From Conexibacter sp. SYSU D00693 (lineage in GTDB: Bacteria; Actinomycetota; Thermoleophilia; Solirubrobacterales; Solirubrobacteraceae): a stretch of 64,000 nt of DNA. A model generated the notes under the pieces. It worked only from the letters and a program-made list of their open reading frames with translations, was not told the origin of the DNA and did no database searches. The position numbers and the translations under genes are program-made. Location: positions 372,001 to 436,000 of the forward strand of contig NZ_CP070950.1 in assembly GCF_017084525.1 (NCBI RefSeq), read 5' to 3'. Of this stretch, positions 9,641 to 20,638 are shown piece after piece (within the stretch, counting starts at the first letter, position 1; the number at the start of each line of letters is the position of its first letter).

Positions 9641-10738
9641 ATGGTCACGAAGTCCCGGCGCATCGCGCCGCTCCTCGGTGCCGCCTGCGTCCTCGTCGCC
9701 GTCCCGGCGACCGCCGACGCCGCCATCTCGACGCAGAGCGTCCAGCAGGGGGTCACCGCCGCACAGCTCGCGCAGACGCTCGCGGGCACCGGCATCACCG
9801 TCGCCAACGCCACCGTCACCGGCAACACGCTCCAGGCCGGCAAGTTCAGCGGCGGGGCGCCGCTGGGCATCGACCAGGGCGTCCTGCTCAGCTCCGGCGA
9901 CATCGCCGACGTCAAGGGCCCGAACAACGCCACGGGCGCCGGCGAGGGCTTCGGCGGCAACGGCGACGCCGACCTCGACGCGCTGGCCGGCGCGACGGGC
10001 GAGGAGCCCGGGACGGAGGACGCCTCGGTCCTCGAGTTCGACGCCACCTCGAACGCCTCGACGCTGTCCTTCAAGTACGTCTTCGGCTCCGAGGAGTACA
10101 CGGAGTACGTCAACAAGGGCTTCAACGACGTCTTCGCCTTCTACGTCGGCAGCGGCAACCAGCGCGTCAACTGCGCCACGGTCCCCGGCGCCAACGGCCC
10201 CGAGCCGGTCTCGGTGGACACGATCCACCCGGGCAAGAACGCCAACCTCTACCGCGACAACGGCAACGGCCAGCTCGACACGCAGCTCGACGGCGTCACG
10301 ACGGTCCTGACCTGCACCGCGCCGGTCACGCCCAACCAGCCCACGCACGTCAAGCTCGCCATCGCCGACCGCGGCGACGACCTCCTCGACTCGGCGGTCG
10401 CCATCCAGGCCGGCTCGCTGCAGTCGGGCCCGGGCAACCAGCAGCCGACCGCGCTCAGCGCCAAGGCCGCGCTGCTGAACCTCAACCCGCTCGGCCTGTC
10501 GCTCTTCTCGCCCAACGCGACGCTCACCTCCAACGGGGCGGCCGTCAGCGGCAAGAAGATCTCGTTCACCGTGAACAAGAAGAGCATCTGCTCAGCGACC
10601 ACGAACGGCAGCGGCGTCGCCACCTGCAGCGGCCTCGCCAGCCTGCTCGACATCGTCCTCGGCGGCGGCTACGTCGCCACCTTCGCGGGCGACGCGCAGC
10701 TCAAGCCGTCCTCGGCCAAGGCCGGCATCATCAAGTAG
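9641..10738 (+). CDS. Secreted choice-of-anchor L domain protein
   Basis: 365-aa exported protein with a signal peptide (about 1-28, cleavage after ADAA). Residues about 45-255 match the choice-of-anchor L domain: GVLLSSGDIADVKGPN, the D-ASVLEFDAT strand, and FKYVFGSEEYTEYVNKGFNDVFAFYV, the family hallmark. Residues about 290-365 form a small Ig-like module (LTSNGAAVSGKKISFTV... CSATTNGSGVATCSG). Such proteins are surface or matrix proteins, but no sorting signal is visible here. A Shine-Dalgarno-like AAGGGGGAAG precedes ATG 9641, and a GC hairpin follows the stop. Confidence 0.85.
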   Translation: MVTKSRRIAPLLGAACVLVAVPATADAAISTQSVQQGVTAAQLAQTLAGTGITVANATVTGNTLQAGKFSGGAPLGIDQGVLLSSGDIADVKGPNNATGAGEGFGGNGDADLDALAGATGEEPGTEDASVLEFDATSNASTLSFKYVFGSEEYTEYVNKGFNDVFAFYVGSGNQRVNCATVPGANGPEPVSVDTIHPGKNANLYRDNGNGQLDTQLDGVTTVLTCTAPVTPNQPTHVKLAIADRGDDLLDSAVAIQAGSLQSGPGNQQPTALSAKAALLNLNPLGLSLFSPNATLTSNGAAVSGKKISFTVNKKSICSATTNGSGVATCSGLASLLDIVLGGGYVATFAGDAQLKPSSAKAGIIK

Positions 10739-10752
10739 CGGCTCGAACCGCC

Positions 10753-10778
10753 CCCGGCCGCCCGCAGCGGCGGCCGGG
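10753..10778 (+). terminator. Probable intrinsic terminator
   Basis: Perfect 10-bp stem (10753-10762 with 10769-10778, CCCGGCCGCC/GGCGGCCGGG) and 6-base loop, 14 bp after the anchor-L gene stop and before alaS. No T-tract. Confidence 0.65.
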
Positions 10779-10808
10779 AGGCGGGCTCGCCGCGCACCGC
10801 GGGCCTCC

Positions 10809-10814
10809 TAGACT
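10809..10814 (+). promoter_or_regulatory. Putative -10 hexamer TAGACT for leaderless alaS transcript
   Basis: TAGACT lies 8 bases before GTG 10823. Same hexamer and nearly the same spacing as at mnmA; no -35 recognised. Confidence 0.4.
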
Positions 10815-10822
10815 CCGGACGC

Positions 10823-13444
10823 GTGACGTCCGACGAGATCCGCGAGACCTTCCTGTCGTTCTTCGCCGAGCGCGGCCACAAGCGGCTGCCCTCGGCCTCG
10901 CTGGTCCCGGCGGCGTTCGACCCGTCGGTCCTGCTCACCACCGCGGGGATGCACCCGCTCAAGCCGTACTTCCTGGGCATCGAGCAGCCGCCCGCCGACA
11001 AGCTCACGTCCTGCCAGAAGTGCTTCCGCACGCCGGACATCGAGAACGTCGGCGTGACCGCCCGGCACCTGACGTTCTTCGAGATGCTCGGCAACTTCTC
11101 GATGGGCGACTACTTCAAGCAGGGCGCCGTCGAGTTCGCGTGGGAGCTGTCGCTCGAGGGCTTCGGCTTCAAGGCGCAGGACATCTGGATCACCGTCTTC
11201 GAGGGTGACCCGGAGCTCGGGATCGGCCCCGACGAGGAGGCCATCGCGGCGTGGGAGTCGGTCGGGGTCCCGCGCTCACGGATCGTCGCGCTGCCGCGCT
11301 CGGAGAACTTCTGGCAGGCAGGTCCGAACGGGCCGTGCGGCCCGTGCTCGGAGCTCTACCTCGACCGCGGGCTGGACTTCGGCAGCGAGGACGACCTCCC
11401 GGGCGGGGAGAACGAGCGCTTCCTCGAGTTCTGGAACCTGGTCTTCATGCAGTACGACCAGGACCCTCCGGGGACCCTGACGCCGCTGCCGGCGCAGAAC
11501 ATCGACACCGGCATGGGGCTCAACCGCATGGCGGCGATCCTCCAGGGCGTCGAGACGGTCTTCGACACCGACCAGTTCGCGCCGCTCATGGCGCTGGGCA
11601 AGGAGCTCGCGCAGCGCCCGGACGACCGTGGCCTGCGGATCCTCGCCGACCACACGCGGGGCATGACGTTCCTCGTCGCCGACGGCGTGGTGCCCTCCAA
11701 CGAGGACCGCGGCTACGTGCTGCGCCGGCTCATGCGCCGCGCGATCCAGCACGGCCACCGGATGGGGATCGAGCCGGGCTTCCTGCCCCGGTACGTCGAC
11801 GTCGTCGTCGAGACGATGGGCGCGGGCTACCCCGAGCTCGAGCGCGAGCGCGACACCATCCTCAAGTGGGTGCGCGCCGAGGAGGAGGGCTTCGGCCGCA
11901 CGCTCGAGACGGGCCTCGGGATGCTCGACCGGATCCTCGAGGCGGGTGAGGTCTCGGGCGACGACGCCTTCCGCCTGCACGACACCTACGGCTTCCCGAT
12001 CGACCTCACCGAGGAGATCGCGGCCGAGCGCGGCGCCTCCGTCGACCGCGCCGGCTTCGACGCCAACATGGAGGCCCAGCGCGTGCGGTCCTCGGCGGGG
12101 GCGGGCGCGTCCAAGAAGGTCGGCGCCGACCAGGAGCTCGTGCGCCAGCTCGCGACCGAGCCGTCGCGCTTCACGGGCTACGAGCACCTCGAGGAGCGCA
12201 CGACCGTCGCCGGTGTCGCCGAGCAGGGCGGCCGGACCTTCGTGAAGCTCGCCACCTCGCCGTTCTACGCCCAGGGCGGCGGCCAGGTCTCGGACACGGG
12301 CACGGTGGCCTGCGCCGACGGCGACTGCCGCGCGACGGTCGTCGAGGTCCTGCGCTCGGGCGAGGACCAGGCGGTCGTCGTCGAGCTGGAGGAGGGGTCG
12401 CTGCGCGAGGGCGAGGAGGTCGTCGCGCGCGTGGACCGCGTCGCCCGGCACGCCACGCAGTGCAACCACACCGCGACGCACCTGCTGCACGCGGCGCTGC
12501 GCCAGCGGCTGGGCACCCACGTGCGCCAGGCCGGGTCCTACGTGGGGCCCGACAAGCTGCGCTTCGACTTCACCCACGGCCAGCGGCTGTCGCCCGAGGA
12601 GCTGCGCGACGTGGAGGACCAGGTCAACGCGTGGATCCTGCGCAACGACCCGGTGGTGCCGCAGACGACGTCGCTGGACGAGGCGCGCGCGAAGGGCGCG
12701 ATGGCGCTGTTCGGCGAGAAGTACGGCGACGTGGTGCGGATGGTCGAGGTCGGCGATGCCCAGTCGACGTCGTCGACGGGCACAGGCGGCATCTACTCGC
12801 GCGAGCTGTGCGGCGGCACGCACGTGCGCTCCACCGCGGAGATCGGCGTCTTCCGCGTCGTCTCCGAGGGCTCGAGCGCGTCGAACGTCCGGCGCATCGA
12901 GGCGGTCACCGGGCCCGAGGCGGTCGGGCTGCTGCGCGCGCACGACGCCATCGCGCGCGAGGCGGCCGACGCGCTGCGCACGACGCCGGAGCAGCTGGTG
13001 GCGCGGATCGGCGCGCTGCGCGACGAGGCCAAGAAGGCGGCCAAGGCGGGGGCGGGCGGCGGCAACGGCGCGGTGGACGTCGACGCGCTCGCGGGGCGCG
13101 CCGAGGAGCTCGGCGGTTTCAAGGTCCTGACGGCGTCGGTGCCGGTCGGTGACGCCAAGGCGCTGCTCGACGCGGCCGACCGCCTGAAGAACAAGCTCGG
13201 CGACGCGGCGATCGTGCTGGGCGCGGCGGGGGAGGGGCGCGTGCACCTCGTCGCCTCGGTCGCGCCGGCGCTCGTCGAGCGCGGGGTGAAGGCCGGCGAC
13301 GTCGTGAAGGTGGCCGCGCAGGTCACCGGCGGCGGGGGCGGCGGCAAGCCGACGATGGCCCAGGCCGGCGGCCGGGACCCCGAGAAGCTCGACGACGCGC
13401 TGGCGGCGGCGCGCGACGCGATCGCGTCCGCGCTCGGCGCCTGA
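10823..13444 (+). CDS. alaS: Alanyl-tRNA synthetase
   Basis: 873-aa class II synthetase charging tRNA-Ala, full length for the family. N-terminal catalytic core opens TSDEIRETFLSFF with FDPSVLLTTAGMHPLKPYF and the motif 2 region GNFSMGDYFK. The editing domain carries the zinc-binding CNHTATHLLHAAL (about 547-559) and CGGTHV (about 663-668), and the C-terminal DHHA1 oligomerisation domain ends GGGGGGKPTMAQAGGRDP (about 834-851). GTG 10823 fits both the family N-terminus and the leaderless promoter pattern. It is followed 15 bp later by ruvX and then mltG and aroE, an arrangement familiar from other actinobacteria. Confidence 0.97.
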   Translation: MTSDEIRETFLSFFAERGHKRLPSASLVPAAFDPSVLLTTAGMHPLKPYFLGIEQPPADKLTSCQKCFRTPDIENVGVTARHLTFFEMLGNFSMGDYFKQGAVEFAWELSLEGFGFKAQDIWITVFEGDPELGIGPDEEAIAAWESVGVPRSRIVALPRSENFWQAGPNGPCGPCSELYLDRGLDFGSEDDLPGGENERFLEFWNLVFMQYDQDPPGTLTPLPAQNIDTGMGLNRMAAILQGVETVFDTDQFAPLMALGKELAQRPDDRGLRILADHTRGMTFLVADGVVPSNEDRGYVLRRLMRRAIQHGHRMGIEPGFLPRYVDVVVETMGAGYPELERERDTILKWVRAEEEGFGRTLETGLGMLDRILEAGEVSGDDAFRLHDTYGFPIDLTEEIAAERGASVDRAGFDANMEAQRVRSSAGAGASKKVGADQELVRQLATEPSRFTGYEHLEERTTVAGVAEQGGRTFVKLATSPFYAQGGGQVSDTGTVACADGDCRATVVEVLRSGEDQAVVVELEEGSLREGEEVVARVDRVARHATQCNHTATHLLHAALRQRLGTHVRQAGSYVGPDKLRFDFTHGQRLSPEELRDVEDQVNAWILRNDPVVPQTTSLDEARAKGAMALFGEKYGDVVRMVEVGDAQSTSSTGTGGIYSRELCGGTHVRSTAEIGVFRVVSEGSSASNVRRIEAVTGPEAVGLLRAHDAIAREAADALRTTPEQLVARIGALRDEAKKAAKAGAGGGNGAVDVDALAGRAEELGGFKVLTASVPVGDAKALLDAADRLKNKLGDAAIVLGAAGEGRVHLVASVAPALVERGVKAGDVVKVAAQVTGGGGGGKPTMAQAGGRDPEKLDDALAAARDAIASALGA

Positions 13445-13459
13445 GCGACCTATAGCCTC

Positions 13460-13861
13460 GTGCGGGTGCTCGCCCTGGACTACGGGTCGGCCCGGTGCGG
13501 CTGCGCGGTCAGCGACCCGACCGGCACCCTGGCGACGCCGATCGAGGCCGTCGCGCGCCCCGCGACCAAGACCGGGTTCGCGAAGGTGGTCGAGCTCGTG
13601 CGCACGCGGGAGGTGGAACGCGTCGTCGTCGGGCTGCCGGTCGGCCTGAGCGGGCGCGACACGCCGCAGACCACGGAGGCCCGCAGCTGGGCGGCCCGCC
13701 TGGCGCAGGCCGTCGACGTGCCGGTCGACCTCTTCGACGAGCGCTTCACCACGTCGATCGCTTCCATGTCCGCTGACGCGCGCACCTCCGAGGACTCCCG
13801 CGCCGCCGCCGTCCTGCTCGAGGACTGGCTGGCCCGCCACGGCTGGGAGCACGCCGGGTGA
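13460..13861 (+). CDS. ruvX: Putative pre-16S rRNA nuclease / Holliday junction resolvase-like YqgF
   Basis: 133-aa RNase H-fold protein of the RuvX/YqgF family, acting in 16S rRNA 5'-end maturation and proposed in recombination. Signatures: N-terminal VLALDYGSARCGCAVSDPTG with catalytic Asp, VERVVVGLPVGLSGRDT, and VDLFDERFTTSIA with Glu and a later SRAAAVLLEDWL. Start is GTG 13460 to retain the family MRVLALD N-terminus, but TAGCCT at 13453-13458 is only one base from it and 7 bases from GTG 13466, so a leaderless transcript would begin at 13466. The TGA overlaps the mltG GTG by 4 bp. Confidence 0.9.
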   Translation: MRVLALDYGSARCGCAVSDPTGTLATPIEAVARPATKTGFAKVVELVRTREVERVVVGLPVGLSGRDTPQTTEARSWAARLAQAVDVPVDLFDERFTTSIASMSADARTSEDSRAAAVLLEDWLARHGWEHAG

Positions 13862-15465
13862 GCATCTTCGGCCGTCGCGACGAGGGCGACCACGGGCCGC
13901 GCTCTGCGGATGAGCGCGAGCGCGCGCGCCTCGAGCGCGAGCGGCGCCGGGCCGAGCGTGAGGGCCGCGCGGCACCCTCGGATGCGAAGAAGGGGACAGT
14001 CCCCTCGTTCGCATCGCCGGAGGACGTGCCTGCAGAGCCGCCGACCTCGCCCGCGCCGGCCGAGGCCCAGCCGCCCGCTGAGGCGCGACAGCGGGGACAG
14101 GCCCCCGAGTCGCAGGAGGCCTGGTTCAGCGAGCCCGCCGCTCCGCCGCCGCCGCCTCCGCCGCCGCTGCGGCGCGAGCCCGCTGCGGAGCCCGAGCCGG
14201 TCGTCGAGCACCACGAGCCCGTCCACGTCGAGCCGGAGCCCGAGCCGGTCGAGCCGGTCGAGCCCGAGCCCGTCACCCAGGTCACCTCGGACGAGCCCAT
14301 CGGCGTGCGCCGCGCGACGGCGCCGTCGGTGCGCGACCTGCCGCGGGTGAGCGGGCCGACGCACAAGACCCCGCGCGCGCCGAAGCCCGCGCGCCGCCGC
14401 GGGACGCCCGGCGACCGGCGCGGCGCCCGCCGCGCCGTGGCGGCGGTGCTCCTCGTCGGCCTGCTGGCCGTCGCCTGGTTCCTCGCTTCGCTCTTCCAGC
14501 CGTTCTCCGGCGACGGCAAGGGCTCGGTGCGCATCACCGTCCCGCCGGGCAGCGACATCGGGGCGATCGGTGACCTGCTCGAGCAGCGCGGCGTCATCAG
14601 CTCGGGCTTCTTCTTCGAGCTGCGCGCCCGCCTCAGCGGCGACGGCGAGTCGCTGCGCGCCGGCAGCCACGTCTTCCGGCGCGACATGTCCTACGGCGCG
14701 GCGCTCGACGTCCTGACCGCGCCCGCCGAGGCGCCCAAGGTCATCCGCGTCACCATCCCCGAGGGCCGCGCGCGCACGGAGATCGTCCCGCTGCTCGAGG
14801 AGTCCGGGCTGAAGGGCTCGTTCCTGCGGGCCAGCGACCGCCACCGGGGCTTCAGCACCCGCCGCTACGGCGCGCCGACGTCCACGAAGACGCTCGAGGG
14901 CTTCCTGTACCCGGCGACCTACGAGCTGAAGGTCGGCTCGACGGCGGGCGACCTGGTCGGCAAGCAGCTCGACGCCTTCACCGAGGTCGCGCGCGACACG
15001 CGGCTGCGCTCCCGCGCGCGCCGGCTGGGCCTGGACGCCTACGAGGTCCTGACGATCGCCTCCATGATCGAGCGCGAGGTGCTCGTGCCGCGCGAGCGGC
15101 GGCTCATCTCCGCGGTGATCCACAACCGCCTCGAGCAGGGCATCCCGCTCGGCATCGACGCGACCATCCGCTACGAGCGGCGCAACTGGACGCGCCCGCT
15201 GCGCCAGTCCGAGCTCGACGCCGACACGCCGTACAACACGCGCAAGCGCCGCGGGCTGCCGCCGACGCCGATCGGCAACCCGAGCCGGCCGTCCATCGAG
15301 GCCGCGCTGCGCCCGGCCAAGAACGACTACCTCTACTACGTGGTCCGCCCGTGCGGGAACGGCGCGCACGCCTTCTCCTCGACCGACGCGGGCTTCCAGG
15401 AGGACGTCGCGGCGTACAACCGCGCGCGCGAGGCGCGCGGCGGCAAGGACCCCTCGGACTGCTGA
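13858..15465 (+). CDS. mltG: Endolytic murein transglycosylase MltG (YceG-like)
   Basis: 535-aa membrane protein that cleaves nascent peptidoglycan glycan strands. Layout: charged E/R-rich start, a Pro/Glu-rich cytosolic region (about 40-180, with PPPPPPPPL and PEPEPVEPVEPEP runs), one membrane helix (about 195-214), then the extracytoplasmic YceG domain (about 222-528). The catalytic Glu lies in LEGFLYPATYEL (about 346-357), followed by IASMIEREVLVP and YNTRKRRGLPPTPIGNPS. The proline-rich extension makes it longer than E. coli MltG (340 aa). A palindromic repeat lies within the coding sequence at 13981-14015. GTG start overlaps ruvX by 4 bp. Confidence 0.93.
   Translation: MSIFGRRDEGDHGPRSADERERARLERERRRAEREGRAAPSDAKKGTVPSFASPEDVPAEPPTSPAPAEAQPPAEARQRGQAPESQEAWFSEPAAPPPPPPPPLRREPAAEPEPVVEHHEPVHVEPEPEPVEPVEPEPVTQVTSDEPIGVRRATAPSVRDLPRVSGPTHKTPRAPKPARRRGTPGDRRGARRAVAAVLLVGLLAVAWFLASLFQPFSGDGKGSVRITVPPGSDIGAIGDLLEQRGVISSGFFFELRARLSGDGESLRAGSHVFRRDMSYGAALDVLTAPAEAPKVIRVTIPEGRARTEIVPLLEESGLKGSFLRASDRHRGFSTRRYGAPTSTKTLEGFLYPATYELKVGSTAGDLVGKQLDAFTEVARDTRLRSRARRLGLDAYEVLTIASMIEREVLVPRERRLISAVIHNRLEQGIPLGIDATIRYERRNWTRPLRQSELDADTPYNTRKRRGLPPTPIGNPSRPSIEAALRPAKNDYLYYVVRPCGNGAHAFSSTDAGFQEDVAAYNRAREARGGKDPSDC
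13981..14015. repeat. GGGGACAGTCCCC palindrome inside mltG
   Basis: A 35-bp near-perfect inverted repeat (outer arms GATGCGAA/TTCGCATC, inner arms AGGGGAC/GTCCCCT) lying in-frame in the low-complexity part of mltG, where it encodes KKGTVPSFAS. A partial copy (GCGGGGACAGGCCCCCG) follows near 14092-14108. It looks like a repetitive palindrome tolerated in a disordered protein region. Confidence 0.6.
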
Positions 15466-16251
15466 GCGCCGTGGCGCGCCTCGGCGTCCTGGGCTGGCCC
15501 GTCGCCCACAGCCGCTCGCCCGCCATGCACACGGCGGCGCTGGCGCAGCTCGGGCTCGGCGGCTGGAGCTACCAGCGCCTGCCCGTCCCGCCCGAGCTCT
15601 TCGACGAGACCGTCCGCGGCCTGCCCGGCGCGGGCTTCGTCGGGGCGAACGTCACGATCCCGCACAAGGAGGCGGCGCTCGCGCTCGCCGACGACGCCAC
15701 GCCCGCGGCCCGGACGATCGGCGCAGCCAACACGCTCAGCTTCTCCCCGGACGGCGCGATCGAGGCCGACAACACCGACGCGCCGGGTCTCCTGGCCGCC
15801 ATCGGCGAGGACGTCGCCGGCATGGACGCCACGGTGCTCGGCGCCGGCGGCAGCGCCCGCGCGGCGGTCTTCGCGCTGCGCGAGGCCGGAGCGCGGGTCG
15901 CGATCTGGAACCGCTCCGCCGCCCGGGCCCGGCAGGTGGCCGAAGAGCTGGGCGCGACCGTCGTGGCCGCGCCGCAAGCCGGAGCGCTGCTCGTCAACTG
16001 CACGTCCGTCGGGCTGCACGATCCGGCGCGGACGTTCAAGGACCTCCCCCTCGATGCCGATGGTCTGGACCGATGGTCGATGGTCGTGGACCTCGTCTAC
16101 CGTCCTTCGGGTACCGCGCTGCTCGACGCCGCCGCGCGGCGCGGGTGCCGGACCGTGGACGGGCTCGAGGTGCTCGTCCGCCAGGGTGCGCTGTCGCTCA
16201 CCCGCTGGACGGGGCGTGAGGCGCCGCTCGCGGCGATGAGGACTGCGGCTC

Positions 16252-18041
<1,790 letters not shown>

Positions 18042-18045
<4 letters not shown>

Positions 18046-19283
18046 CGCGTCGCCTTGCGGACCGTCAGCGCGGCGCGGTTGCCCGTGCGGTCCGTGGCCG
18101 AGACGTCGAAGCGCACCGTCGCCTTGCGCGGCAGCTTGGAGACCTTGAGCACGAACAGCCCCCTGCCGCTGTCGCGGGCGACGACCGTGCGCGCCGTCGT
18201 GGTCTTCTTGCAGGACCTGCGCTTGCGGCCCTTGCGGCACGTGGTCGTGTAGGTCGCGCGGACGCTCGCGCTGACCGCCGCGACCCCGCCGGCGTCCAGC
18301 GCCCCGAGGTGCAGCGTGCACGCCGTCTTGGTGCACGCCCGCGAGAGCAGCGTGACGGTGGGGGCGCTGCGGTCCTCGAGCGGGCGGAAGGCCGGCGGCT
18401 GCGCCGGGGCGGGCTCCTCGGCCTTCGGCGTCTCGGGCCTGGGCTGCTCGGGGACGACGTCCGCGAGGTCCTGCGTCAGCGGCGCGGTGGCGCCCAGCGC
18501 GCCGGTGATGAACGCGCGGATCGACGGGTTGGCGACCTCGGCGTAGACGCCGGGGTAGGCGGCCAGGCCGCAGCCGTTGCCGAAGCTCACGATGCCGACG
18601 AGGGTGTTGGTGCCGGCGAGGACGAGCGGGCCGCCGCTGTCGCCCTGGCAGGAGTCCGTGCCGTCGACGGGCTCGCCGGCGCAGAGGTGGCGCTGCGGGA
18701 CGATCGTGGGGCCGTAGGCGCTCGCGCACGTGCTGTCGGAGACGACGTGGACCGTGACGGCCCGGAGGTCGGTCGGGTACACGCCGTTGCCGGTGAAGTC
18801 CCCCCAGCCGCTGACGGTGACCGCCGTGCCGGTGTCCGGCGTGACGGAGGCCAGCTCGACGGCCTTCGTCGTCGTGCCGTCCAGCGTGAGCGGCGTCGCG
18901 AGGGTGAGGACGGCCGCGTCGTTGAGGCCCTTGGCCGCGTCGTAGCCGGGGTGGCGGACGCTCGAGACGACCGCGACGTCCTGGACCGGCGTCAGCAGCG
19001 ACGTCGTGCCGGCGTAGACGCGGTCGGCGCTGAACTGCGCCGGGTCGTCGAGGCAGTGCGCCGCCGTGAGGACGTGCGTGGCGTCGAGGACCGTCCCGCC
19101 GCAGAACTGCTCGGGGCCGCTGAAGTGCGTGTCGTCGACGATGGCGACCTGCCACGGGACCTCGGTGCTCGTCGCCGTGTGGCCCCCGACGATGCGCGGC
19201 GTCGCACGGGCGAGGGCGTCGGCGGCGGTGGCCGCGGGGAGCACGGCGCAGGTGAGCAGGAGGGTCAGGAGGCGACGCACCAT
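18042..19283 (-). CDS. Secreted trypsin-like serine protease with C-terminal Ig-like domain
   Basis: 413-aa exported S1-family protease. Signal peptide about 1-26, then the mature-enzyme start RIVGGHTATSTEVPWQVAI after a short propeptide. Catalytic triad: His in LTAAHC (about 77), Asp in LNDAAVLTL (about 122), Ser in DSCQGDSGGPLVL (about 217); the Asp six residues before the Ser predicts trypsin-like Lys/Arg specificity. After a Pro/Glu linker (about 280-310) a beta-sandwich-like domain (about 311-413) contains a basic disulphide-type segment and ends TVRKATR, identical to the tail of the secreted protein at 46622-47875. The stop overlaps the pilB stop through a shared CTAG. Divergent from pilT. 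Confidence 0.92.
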
Positions 19284-19460
19284 CGGGTCGTCGGCGCGTC
19301 GCCGCGCGGCCTTGACCTGCGGCCCTGGTGGCCTGGACGCGCGGGCTACCGGGTGCGCGCCGCCGTGCGCGCGAGGGCCGGCCCGGTCGGTGGCGCTGAG
19401 GGCGCACCCGCCCGCCGACCCGGCCGCGCGGCGCCGAGCGCGGGGTAGGACAGACGTCCA

Positions 19461-20612
19461 GTGCCGGGCAAGCCCGAGGCGCGGCGTGCCGATGGGAGAG
19501 ACGTGCGCTTCGACTTCGCCGACCTGCTCATCGACGTCCTGGAGCGGCGGGCCTCCGACCTGCACCTCACCGCCGGCAACCACCCGATGATCCGGGTGCG
19601 CGGTCGCCTCGTGCCGATGGAGGACTACCCCGTCCTGGACGCGACGGACACGCGCGAGGTCGTCTACTCGATCCTCACGAACGACCAGCGCCAGCGCCTC
19701 GAGACCGACTGGCAGCTCGACTTCGCCTACGCGGTCCCCGGCACCGCCCGCTTCCGCGTCAACGCGTACTTCCAGCGCAGCGCGCTGGCCGCCGCCTTCC
19801 GCCTCATCCCGTCGACGATCGTCCCGATCGACGACCTGGGCCTGCCGCCCGTCGCCCACGAGTTCTGCAAGAAGCCGCGCGGGATCGTCCTCGTGACGGG
19901 CCCGACCGGCTCGGGCAAGTCGACGTCACTGGCCTCGATGATCGACGAGATCAACGAGACGCGCGAGGACCACATCCTCACCATCGAGGACCCGATCGAG
20001 TTCCTCCACGGCCACAAGAAGTGCCTGGTCAACCAGCGCGAGCTCGGCTCGGACGCGCCGACGTTCGCCGCCGCCCTCAAGGCCGCGCTGCGCCAGGACC
20101 CCGACGTGATCATGGTCGGCGAGATGCGCGACCTGGAGACGATCCAGACCGCGCTGACCGCCGCCGAGACCGGCCACCTCGTCTTCGGGACGCTGCACAC
20201 CCAGAGCGCGCCGTCGACGATCGACCGCGTCATCGACGTCTTCCCGCCCCACCAGCAGAGCCAGATCCGCGTCCAGCTGTCGGTCGCCCTCCAGGGCGTG
20301 CTCACCCAGACGCTCATCCCGACCGCCGACGGCTCCGCGCGCGTCGTGGCGTGCGAGACGCTCGTGCCGACGCCCGCCGTCCGCAACCTCATCCGCGAGG
20401 GCAAGACCCACCAGATCCCGTCGGCGATGCAGACCGGCGCCGGCGTGGGCATGCAGACCCTCGACGCGTCACTGGCCGGCCTCGTCCGCGCCGGGAAGAT
20501 CAGCCAGAAGGCGGCCGAGGCGCGGTCGTCCACCCCGGACGAGCTGCGGCGCCTGCTCGGCAGCGGCGGCATGCCCGCCGGCGGCGGCTACGGCGGCCTC
20601 CAGGCCGCCTAG
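19461..20612 (+). CDS. pilT: Type IV pilus retraction ATPase PilT
   Basis: 383-aa ATPase that depolymerises pili and drives twitching motility or DNA uptake. It has the N-terminal PAS-like domain start (DLLIDVLERRASDLHLTAG, about 21-39), Walker A GPTGSGKST (about 147-155), Asp box, Walker B DPDVIMVGEMRD, His box GTLHTQSAPST, and AVRNLIREGK (about 312-321), equivalent to the AIRNLIRE motif that separates PilT from PilB. GTG 19461 is preceded by TAGGAC 9 bases upstream, suggesting a leaderless transcript independent of pilB. The 177-bp gap back to the divergent protease gene shows nothing else. pilC follows 26 bp downstream. Confidence 0.94.
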   Translation: MPGKPEARRADGRDVRFDFADLLIDVLERRASDLHLTAGNHPMIRVRGRLVPMEDYPVLDATDTREVVYSILTNDQRQRLETDWQLDFAYAVPGTARFRVNAYFQRSALAAAFRLIPSTIVPIDDLGLPPVAHEFCKKPRGIVLVTGPTGSGKSTSLASMIDEINETREDHILTIEDPIEFLHGHKKCLVNQRELGSDAPTFAAALKAALRQDPDVIMVGEMRDLETIQTALTAAETGHLVFGTLHTQSAPSTIDRVIDVFPPHQQSQIRVQLSVALQGVLTQTLIPTADGSARVVACETLVPTPAVRNLIREGKTHQIPSAMQTGAGVGMQTLDASLAGLVRAGKISQKAAEARSSTPDELRRLLGSGGMPAGGGYGGLQAA

Positions 20613-20638
20613 CCCAGGGACGAGGAGCGAGGAGCGAC

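Noticed and set aside
10739-10800. Possible tRNA (GGCTCGAACC resembles a T-arm)
   Set aside because: No cloverleaf can be built around it; the sequence is explained by a terminator hairpin.
14141-14290. Pro/Glu-rich run in mltG as a frameshift artefact
   Set aside because: The frame stays open and keeps coding bias into the TM helix and catalytic domain; Pro-rich cytosolic extensions of MltG are known in actinobacteria.
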